Assembly (NCBI GenBank): GCA_021464245.1
Contig: JADCRB010000016.1
Span: 6,914,461 to 6,978,460, forward strand
Length of the DNA stretch: 64,000 nucleotides
Direction: 5' to 3'
DNA from: Carallia brachiata
Taxonomy: Eukaryota > Streptophyta > Magnoliopsida > Malpighiales > Rhizophoraceae
Shown: positions 55,151-64,000 of the stretch, in pieces
How the letters are laid out: each line of letters starts with the position of its first letter
Position numbering within the stretch: position 1 is the first letter of the stretch
The notes under the pieces: model-generated
The model's database searches: none
The model's input: the letters and a program-made list of their open reading frames with translations, nothing else
Told to the model about the DNA's origin: nothing
Translations under genes and position numbers: made by a program

Positions 55151-57047
55151 ATTATGACAATGAGAAGAATGTTCTTCTTATTATGTCATTTCAATAAAGT
55201 TACATGAGATTCATTTGGGATCTATCCTAGCACAAGTATAAGTAAAAAAAGAAAAGGTATGTCAAACAAGTTTAGATTGGTCCACTTACACAGACAATCG
55301 CCCCTAACACTTAGAGAGGGTGTAGAGATGAGACCATTATATGACCAAGTATGTATAAGGAAATGATCGCCTTGAGAAAATCAAGATGAGGCTTTGATAA
55401 ATAAAAGCCAGTGTAAAATCTCACTCTCTATATAACCTATTGAAAGCCAGATGTGAGATCTCAGTTAAATACTCGAGGGTGAGGAGTCACATAGAGAATA
55501 TAGGTTAAACACTTGGTAGCATTTGAACTAAGATTTGTATATTTTATGACAAAAAATAAATAGAATGAAATATGCTCTAGGGGAAAATGATCACCGTAGC
55601 ACGTTTTTCACACCACATGTATTTAGTGATTAAAAGGGAAATGGAAGAATCAATCCCTAGTTCTTCATTATGTGAGTCCCTTAAGGTACAATATACCTCA
55701 AATTGATGCCCTACGTGACTTTTGATGATGTTCTAAGGTTATAATTTGATGATTGCTGCTTTAGTGTATTTTTTACAGTTATGATTGATTCGACCTTTTG
55801 GAATATATCTAAAAAAGTGATCAAACTATAATTAAGGAATATGAGTGTAAAAGGAACACTATTGTTGTCTAGCATCCAACATATGTATTTGTTGGTATCA
55901 GTTATATTTATTCAAGGTGAATGAAACATAATTGTGAATATATATGAGGAAAAATGGTCTAGCTCAGCCTAAGAGGAATAGTTGAGTTGAGATTGATGCG
56001 ACAAAATATTTCAGGGGCATAGTGAGACACTATATTATTTATTTTAAAGTGCATTTATATTTTTTTAAAAGGTAATAGCTACCATGGTTTTCAGAATCGA
56101 AATATAGATCGTAGGATTGTATGATCCTACGATCCTAGGTCAACTGAACGATCGATCATTTAAAAAATGTTCTATGGCAGGATCTTCTCAGGATCACGTG
56201 TCAAATTGTAGAATTGGTGGGATTGTACGGTCCCACCGATCCTAAGAACAAACATTATTTTCGCTTTCTTTTTGTTTTTTTTGCCAAAATTTTTTCAATT
56301 GTTATTGGTTGAAAAAGATGGCAAGCATCACGGAGCATCAACTACACCCATCAAACGCTTCTTCTTTCTTCTTTTACTTACTTTCTTTGTTCCAAAGATA
56401 AATACTATTTTGCAAGTATAAGCACCAAACGTTGAGTCTTAACATGCAATTGACACATCACAGTGCAATTTCACGGCCCTCATATCTTCAAATTTTCAAT
56501 TCCTTCTTTGTTATTGTCTCCCATTTACTTTCTTAGTCCAAACAAAGGAGAGCATAGAAAAAAATTATTGATTTTTTGGACCAAAATCAGAGCATCCAAG
56601 CAAAAAGATAATAGATTGCTTCCTCTCAAGTTAGGTGCATTCTTTCCTTTTTCTTTTTATGGATTTTTGACTTCTAGCTTTCAATTAATATGGATTTGCA
56701 TTTTTATTGCTAATTATTTTTTTTTTAATTTTTTGGATGGATATATTTCTTGAAATTTTCAAATTGGTTTGTAGATAAAATGATGTTTGTCACTTTTAAG
56801 ATAATCCATACTAGTCGATGAATATGAATGCCCACAAGTTTGAATTTTTTGGTCGTATGATGTCAAAGCTTTTATTAAACATTGCACATCATGTCTTTAG
56901 CTCTTGTTAGATTACAGAGGTTGATTAGGCAATAGGTTTCTTCTAATCAGCTTGAATTGATTGTTTGATTTTATTTCGATATGCTAATTCCTTGCTGGCT
57001 CTTCTATTTTAATATTCTGTCAGGTGTCTTTTATCTTAATTATAAAT

Positions 57048-60000
57048 ATGTCAAGTGATAGTGTCAATCCTAGTGGTTTTAGAAAAAGCTAACAAAAGAA
57101 TGTTTCTGGAAATAGATCTGATCCTTGATGGGAACATGGGATAGAGGTAGATATTGCAACGAAAAAAGTCAAGTGTTGATACTGTGAAACTATAAGATCT
57201 AGTGGTATATATAGGCACAAACATCATTTGGCTATAACTAGTCAAAACGCTGAGCCTTGTCCCAAGTTGCCTAAGGATGTGAGAAAAATGTTTATGGAAC
57301 TTTTATAGGATAAATCACAAAAGGCAGAAGCTAAGAAGAGGATATTTGATGATTTTAAAGAAGATGTCAGTTTAGAGAAAGATAGGCAGCAATTTATAAG
57401 AAAGAGAACTATGGATGAATTTTTTTTTTCCCCTCAAGGAAGCATCAATCAATTTTTCAAAAAATAACAACAGCAAGAAGTTTGCTAACAGATTTGTCGA
57501 TTCTTTTATACCAGTGTTATCTCTTTCAATTGTGTAAACAACCTTGAGTTTCCTCAAATGGTTGATGCGATAGGGAAATAGAGTGATGGGATTAAATTAC
57601 CTTATTATCATGAAATAAGGGTGAAGTTTCTCAGTCAAGAAGTAAAGAAGATCTTGCATTTACTTGAGGAGTATAAATTAGAGTGGAAAAAAACAGGATG
57701 CATAATAATATCTGATGGTTAGACCGATAAGAAAAGAAAATTAATTTGCAATTTCTTGGTAAACAGCCCTAAAGGAACAATGTTTTTGTATTCTATTGCC
57801 ATCTCTGATATCTCTAAAATAGCTGAGAAAATTTTTGAGATGCTGGATGAAGTTGTAGAAAAAGTTGGGGAAGAAAATGTTGTACAAGTTGTGACAGATA
57901 ATGCTTCCAACTACAAGTTAGCTGGAGAGTATTTGATGGCAAACAAAAAAAAAAAAAAAAACTATTTTGGACACCTTGTATTGCACATTGCATATATCAT
58001 ATTTTAGAGGATTTTGATAAGAATATTGATGTTCATAGGGTAGCCATTGCAAAAAGTTGAAAGATTACAACATACATTTATTCAAGCACTCTATTTCTTA
58101 ATTGTATGAATGAGTTTACTAAAAGAAGAGAATTCATTAGACCTGCTATGACTCGATTTGCTACAGTGTACTTGATTTTAAATTGCCTAAGTAATCAAAA
58201 TGGAGTCCTCATCAATATGTTTACTTCTACCAAGTCTAAGTCCAGTAGATTTGCAAGAAGTGTGAAAGACAAAAAGAAAGAGGAAATTTTCTTGGACAGC
58301 CGTGGCTTTTGGCCATTTGTTATTACTTGTTTGTAGGCTGCCTCTCCTCTTGTCAAAGTTCTTCGTATGGTAGATGGTGATGAAAAACCTCCGATAGGAT
58401 TTATTTATGAAGCAGTCAATCAAGCCAAGGCCACAATCCAAGCTAATTTCAACAATGTCCAAAAAAGGTAAATAACTAAGAAATAAAATGAAAGAATAGT
58501 AATTTGTGTGACTTTTTTTTTTAATTTTCTACATTGTCTTGTTAATTCTAATTTTAGAAATTTATGTAGCTAGAAATAGTAGATGAAAAAAAAAATTTTG
58601 GCCACTAAAGGCCTTTCAATTCTCCACTAATCCACATTTTTATCTCTTCCTGTTAGTTATCCTAACTCGTTGATGAATGCATTCACATAACATTTGTTTT
58701 CATCTATCAATTTTACCATAAAAAGCCCTTATAGCAAAGGGTTATGCGAACCCTACGGATAGCACAAGTAAAGCAAAAGCTATTTGGCCCTAATTGATTT
58801 AGATTATTTAATTTAGAATCTTAATTATTACTGTTTTAGGCTAGGCATTGTTTTATTTAAGTCCAATCTGTTTCCAAGTAGAAATTAGTTTTTATTTTTA
58901 AATTTTCAGTTGAAATAGATTTTCATTATTGGTGTAGGAATTTGATTTTTTAGTCTTAGTAGTCTTTTGTTTTGTAAATCCTAGTTACTTGGGTTTACTT
59001 ATAAATAGGCATGTAAAACTCTTATTAATAGATATTGAAGTTAAGATTTGAGAATAATCGTTCTTTTGGGTTCAATTTAGAGTCTTAATTATTGCTGTTT
59101 TGGGCTAGACATTGTTTTATTTAAAGCCTAATCTGTTTCCAAGTAGGAATTAGTTTTTATTTTTAAGTTTTCAAATGAAGTAGATTTTTCTTATTGGTGT
59201 AAGAACTTGATTTTTAATCATAGTAGTCTTTTGTTTTGAAAAACTTAATTACTTGGGTTTGTCTATAAATAGGCATGTAAGACTCTCTTATTAACAGATA
59301 TTGAAGTTAAGATTTGAGAACAATTATTCTTTTGGGTTTTTTGAACTCTTCCGTGACTTATCAAGGTTTTCAACCTTGTGGCGTCTAAACGTCTGAATTT
59401 ATCAAGGATCACCTCCTTGTGGTGTTCAACTTAGTGTAGACTTGTGAGACTTACAATCTTTATTACTTGCTCCACAAATAAAGCCTATTTCTTGCTCCAC
59501 GAGTGAGGTTCACTAGGCCATCAAAAATACACCAAAAGGATATAATGCGGAGGCTGGTCAAGCTCATATTAGAGGGTCTGTTAGAACATGTTTTAATTAT
59601 ATTAGTATACATGCTTAGCTTACGGTGTTGTTAAAGCCTTTGAGGAACCGGCCAACTAATTGATTTTACCAAGTTTTGAGAAATAGTTGCCTTTTTCCCT
59701 TGTTAGTTAAGGTTTTCTTTTGCTAGTTGATGTATTCTTTGATGCTTGTAGGTCTTTTTTTTTTTTTTTTAACCAAATGCTATCAACGAATTGTTTGACG
59801 ATGAGAGTAGAATTTCGTAAGCTGTCAATTATGATTTCTGTGAGCAAATTGAAATTAGCATAAATCATTAATATGCATTATATTTGGACATTGTCATTGA
59901 ATCGACATGCTGATTTAAAAAGTGGATCAAGCCATGGGCATATCATTTGTTCATTATCTGGTTCTTTTGTTTGCATATGATTAGTTCATTTCTAATGCAA

Positions 60001-61213
60001 AATTGTGAGTGGCTCTCATATGTTTTTGTCCACTTATTTTAGTTACTTGCCAATATTGGATATCATCAATACTCGATGACAACTTCAACTGAATAGACCT
60101 TTGCATCTTGCTGTATATTATCTGAACCCCCATTTTCATTATAAGTCCTAATTTCAAAGCTAATACTGATGTTAAAATTGGGCTATACCATTATATTGAA
60201 AGAATGGTTCCTACTGCTGATGAAATAGTTGTAATAGATTTGCAAATTGATGTTTTTAAGGATGCATAAGGTTTCTTTGGTATTGAATTAGCAATAATGA
60301 CAAGAATAAAAAAATCTCTAGGTAATTTCTTTGAATGCAGTACTTGTTTTCTTTCAGAATATTATCATTTTAGCTTTTAATCTAAACTTAATTTAATTTT
60401 AAATATAGGTGATTGGTGAGATTCTTATGGAGATAAATGTCCTAAATTGAAAAAGTTTGTCATTCCAATTTTAAGCTTGACATATAGCTCCTCAGGTTGC
60501 GGAACGTAATTGGAGTGCTTTCGAAATTATATAGTAAAGAAATTGCTATTGAATTTTATATAATCTCATAAACTCGCATGACTTAGTAAATATTTACATT
60601 ATTTAATCAATTTTAATTCTTGTTATTATTTATTTAGGTTCATTCCAAGAGAAGAAATCGTTTTCACCAACAAAAATTGAATGATATAGAGTTTGTTATG
60701 TACAATTTGAAATTGAAAGAAAGAGAAGTGAAAAGAAATCGTAAGGCCTTAAAATCCATTTCTATGTCTAATTCTCTTTCTTTGACGACATACTTTCTGA
60801 TAATGAGTAGATAATAGAGAAGAAAAATCCAAGTCTTCCAACAAAAGGAGATTGGTTTGATATTCTTGATAGAGCTGCTCGTTTGCAAGCATCAAATGGA
60901 GATGGAGATGAAGGAAAAGTAGAATATATTGCAAGGAATTTAAGAGAAGCATGTAAGGTTTTATTTGCAATTTACGTCATCAAAGTTTTCCAAATTTATA
61001 ACCTTTCTATTATCCACTTAACTTTTAATATGTTTACTTGATATGGGTCCCAATAAATTTGGGTTAGTTAATGTGGAAATTCGTGACATTAGTGATGAAG
61101 ACAATGATCACACCTTCGAGAATGATCCAATTTTTGTTGATTTTGGGTACAACTATAATATAAAAAATGTAGTAGAAGTGCTACGAACTTATAAGGATTA
61201 TGATGACCTATAA
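57048..61213 (+). pseudogene. hAT transposase, BED-DUF659-dimerisation type
   Basis: From the ATG at 57048, an N-terminal BED zinc finger is worn: W near 57128, a VKC.YC-like pair and RHKHHLAIT. The DUF659 domain has FLVNSPKGTMFLYSI, KIFEMLDEVVEKVGEENVVQ and VVTDNASNYKLAGEYL (57740-57940), then TKRREFIRPAMTRFAT (58110). The dimerisation domain near 60410-60720 has DSYGDKCPKLKKFVIPILSL and LNDIEFVMYNLKLKERE. Stops, shifts and an inserted repeat make it non-functional. An A-run near 57944-57960 may be a slippage site. Confidence 0.8.
58810..59338 (+). repeat. Tandem duplication, 264-bp unit, LTR-like
   Basis: Unit 1 starts at 58810 and unit 2 at 59074, both with AATTTAGA(A/G)TCTTAATTATT. Each contains TATAAATAGGCATGTAA, a TATA-like promoter core, and ends ATTCTTTTGGGTT or similar. 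It interrupts the transposase gene and looks like part of an LTR or promoter duplicated in place. Confidence 0.8.
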
Positions 61214-61711
61214 ATCAAGAGATAAAGATCAAAATTAGGTTGTTAACTATGAATGATGTATCATTTTGTGTATTGTTGAAAAAAGTGACTTTGATATGAA
61301 TTGTCTTCAATATGATTTTTCTTGATGCGTTGATGGTTATTCAAATTTATATGGGATTGTTTATGCTTGATTTTTAATATAAAAAATTTATGGAATGCTT
61401 AAAAATTAAAAAGTAAATTTCTATTATTATTTTTAATTTTTTCATTTATTTTTGTAGAATCTTATGATTTTACGATCTGATCCTACGATTCAATCTTGAC
61501 ATCTTCAAAACAATCCTAAGTAGAATCCTTGGTTCAACCTTGGTAGCTGCTATGTATTTATAACAAGTGCATAGAATGTGCTCCCAAATGCAGGTGTGCT
61601 CGCTAGTCACACGGCCCATTTGTCTATGTGAATAGTCTATGAGGAATCAAGAGTTGAGAATCTTTGAGCAATGATCGGGTTCATTCTAGCCTATCATGTG
61701 CGAGTAAGAGA

Positions 61712-62120
61712 TATTAGATTATGGGTCGGGTTGATCCGTTGATGATGGATTGACCTGGCCCAATAAGAAAAATAATTTAAAAAGAAAAAAATGGAGGGAG
61801 TAGTTGAGGGGAGTTGTAATTCCCTTAACGTTGAAAAGAACCGCTCCTTCAGTAGCATAGCGATAGAAAAACGATTGAACAAAAAGGAATAAAGAACGCT
61901 TTTCCTCCTTGAGCCAACACTATAAGATTCTCCATTCATTCCTAAAAGCTTTTGTACTATGAAAACTAGGTGATACCCGATATACTATGATATCACCCTA
62001 ACTAAGCAAAAGGAAAATCATTTGGTGCTAGTAATCAGTCCTTGGTTTCATAGGAGGTTTACAAGAGATAGGTTTCTCTCATTCCTTCCACTTCCGTATC
62101 ATTTTAATTATTATTCTTTG
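61712..62120 (+). repeat. 3' LTR of copia relict B
   Basis: Matches 49037-49493 over its length with many substitutions and a small deletion. The start has drifted to TATTAGATTATG. Confidence 0.75.
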
Positions 62121-64000
62121 ATGGACATCAGTCATTTTATAATATCTTGTAATAAAACAATAATAGTATTACGTTATTTTTCAAGCACTCTAATTGGATT
62201 GCAGAGTTGGGAATAGTAGTGTTGAGATATTTGCTCGATCATTTGTAATCTGTGATATGTTTTCTCATACTCCGTGAATCCCTATCTATGACTGAATTCT
62301 CGTTCCCACTTTTCCAAAATTCATAGGCAAAGAGGGTAGAATAATAGTTCTCCCAAGAATGAGAATTTGTATTTTTCTATCAATTCTTACAATGCTTGTT
62401 TCTATATTAGTGGGAAGGGTGGAGAAGGCACCTTACTCTTAAAGAGGCAACAATTGGCTTTGCCTCAAATGGAAGGATGATCTCTAACTTGTCACAATTG
62501 TGGCTAATTCCTCAACTAGTACTAACACGAATAGCAAAGGCATTTTATTAGAGGGACACTATATGTCAACATATGAGTGAGTACGTGAGGGGTACGCAGT
62601 TAATCCAACGGTATCTAACAGTTTATTTAACTTTTTATTTTCAAATTCAATACACTTTTCACGATCTAATAGTTGAGAACTCTACGTATCTATCATGTTT
62701 CCACTTATACGCATCCACTTATCTTTTTCCTTTTATTATATTGGCTCCAAGGAGCTCTACTACAAGTAATTTCCTAAGATAATATAATAATAAATAATTT
62801 AATGACGTAGGGTCGAGGATGAGGAACTAATATCGTTCCTATCCTTGTCTTGACAAAAGAAAAGAAATTAGGGGCACGATCTTCGTTCGAATTTCTTTGA
62901 CCTTTTCTTTGTCAAGGTGGGACTGTGTGGGTCCTAGCAGGAACAAGAGTAATTACCATCCCTATGTGCTCTTTATTTATTTACGCAATGGTGACACGTT
63001 AAGTCTAATTAATGTTTAAAAGTCTCATCCAGTGTACAAAATAGCTATCATAATGAAATATTAAAACTGTAAAAAGAAAATATTAAAATGAAATTAAATC
63101 ATTTTATATTTTCTTAACAAGGTAAAGAAATCAGAGACCTAATACTTAATGGGACATTCCAATACTCATTAGCATTGCTCATCTATTGAGAACGTGGAAC
63201 TGCTCAATCCAACTAACTCTACAAAAATCAAACTAAACTTGAAACAGCCAAAAAGTGAAACATCGATCGAGTATGGTTTGTAATGTAAGTAAATTGTACT
63301 TAACAGTTTTGCTGCAATTTAACGGTTTAAAACCTATTAAAACTGAACCAACTACCACTTATATCATGTCAAAAAATTAAGAGAGCAACGTAGCAATATT
63401 GATTGAGGTGCATGGTGGGATTAGATAAGTAGTAAAGTAATTTTTTTACTTTCAAATTTTTTTTTTCGACTTTTGCTCCGTATATGTTTTCTGCTAGGCC
63501 TTGATGATGGTAACAAATCCGACTTGTAGGAGTAGGACAAGTCGTGTAGAAAATACTACTCTTGGCTTTTAGGACAAGGAAGAGTCAACTCAAAGATTCA
63601 ATAAACAGTCTGCATTCAAAAAGAACTTGCTCTTCCCAGAATAACAACTCTCCGATTATATAGACACGTAATATGCAGTATATAAAAAATACGTAATTAA
63701 TTTAATGATTTATTTGTTTCTTTTTTTCAAATTCAACACATTTTTCACAATTCAATGATACAAATCTTATGTGCTAATTTTATATCTACTATTGCGTACC
63801 TATATAGTTTTTGCCGACACTTTTTAGTAGAACATTTGATATATATATACTAGTAAAAAAACATTTTTTCCCTGTCTAAAATTTAGTTTTGGAGTGACTA
63901 CAATTACTTCACTAATTATCAAATTAACTCGTGGCAAAGATTCTGTATTAACAAGAAGTTGCGGCTTTGGCACCAATCAAAGGAGGCCAAAAAATATGAA
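62121..64000. other. Right-end intergenic region
   Basis: Two similar AT-rich stretches (about 62590-62730 and 63670-63810, sharing TTTCAAATTCAA and ACACTTTTCAC-like phrases) and one hairpin (62850-62916) are the only structure. I see no gene. Confidence 0.45.
62850..62916 (+). other. Imperfect hairpin
   Basis: TTGACAAAAGAAAAGAAATT (62850-62869) pairs with AATTTCTTT-GACC-TTTTCTTTGTCAA (62890-62915), leaving a 4-base bulge and a 20-base loop. The outer flanks GGAAC/GTTCC-like add weak pairing. It could be a short MITE centre. Confidence 0.5.

Larger units (their letters stand above)
56076..61549 (+). mobile_element. hAT transposon, decayed, nested in copia relict B
   Basis: The left end TAGCTACCATGGTT and the inverted right end CAGCTACCAAGGTT are terminal inverted repeats. 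Subterminal GATCCTACGAT-type repeats occur at 56105-56160 and 61460-61490. A transposase of the BED/DUF659/dimerisation type lies within. No matching 8-bp target duplication remains. Segment 58810-59500 is a later insertion. Confidence 0.72.
49037..62120 (+). mobile_element. Relict Ty1/copia retrotransposon B, 13 kb with nested hAT
   Basis: Similar LTRs lie at 49037-49493 and 61712-62120. The left one is followed by TAGTATCAAAGT, a worn tRNA-Met primer site. Between them are scattered copia remnants (51300-55100) and an inserted hAT transposon (56076-61549). Without the hAT the element is about 7.6 kb. Every coding block has stops, so it is old. Confidence 0.75.

Noticed and set aside
1..64000. 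A novel multi-gene system, operon or CRISPR array
   Set aside because: Genes are isolated, intron-bearing and plant-like. No regularly spaced repeats with unique spacers and no clustered unknown genes are present.

Overview
The window looks like a gene-poor, transposon-rich segment of a eudicot plant nuclear genome. It is AT-rich, has GT-AG introns, and is dominated by Ty1/copia, Ty3/gypsy, LINE and hAT sequences in several states of decay. I cannot name the species from sequence alone. There are no bacterial operons, CRISPR arrays or tRNA genes.

Host genes. (1) A phosphatidylinositol-4-phosphate 5-kinase (PIP5K) gene lies on + between about 10.2 and 24.26 kb. Seven kinase exons keep perfect intron phases except for one extra base, and the catalytic MDYSLL motif reads MNYSLL. 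The MORN half is not visible and the linker exon shows a frame break. Its introns carry hAT-like, foldback and copia insertions. (2) A small secreted cysteine-rich peptide gene lies at 26591-26827 on +, with a TATA box and a poly(A) signal. (3) A PEBP-family gene of the MOTHER OF FT AND TFL1 (MFT) type lies at 46279-47777 on -. It has the classic 201/62/41-bp first three exons, but exon 4 has a frameshift in a run of eight T's. Its upstream region holds an ABRE/G-box and an RY motif and is bounded by a hAT-like insertion. (4) A weaker candidate is an 81-residue tail-anchored protein at 172-417 on -.

Mobile layout, left to right. Copia element A (484-7238) is decayed and carries a 1.4-kb solo-LTR-like insertion (5442-6847) inside its RNase H. 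Tandem repeats and a MITE occupy 7.9-8.8 kb. The PIP5K locus follows, then the peptide gene. A Ty3/gypsy Tat-lineage element with a second RNase H runs from 27022 to 35159. Its 5' LTR has a perfect hairpin, its 3' LTR survives only as an internal piece, and it contains one N flanked by a duplicated 35-mer. Two copies of a TAGGG-type hAT-like element sit at 35.7-37.4 kb. A LINE tail (37.86-38.25 kb) and a nearly full-length L1-type LINE on - (about 38502-45029) follow. The LINE is broken by a 499-bp foldback element, a 246-bp solo LTR with perfect 5-bp target duplications, and a 398-bp MITE. After the MFT gene, relict copia element B (49037-62120) carries a decayed hAT transposon (56076-61549), which itself contains a tandemly duplicated LTR-like segment.

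Nothing here is a convincing new multi-gene system. The most informative points are the altered kinase, the MFT-like gene with its seed-type promoter motifs, the repeated-module cysteine peptide, the foldback family and the datable nesting of transposons.
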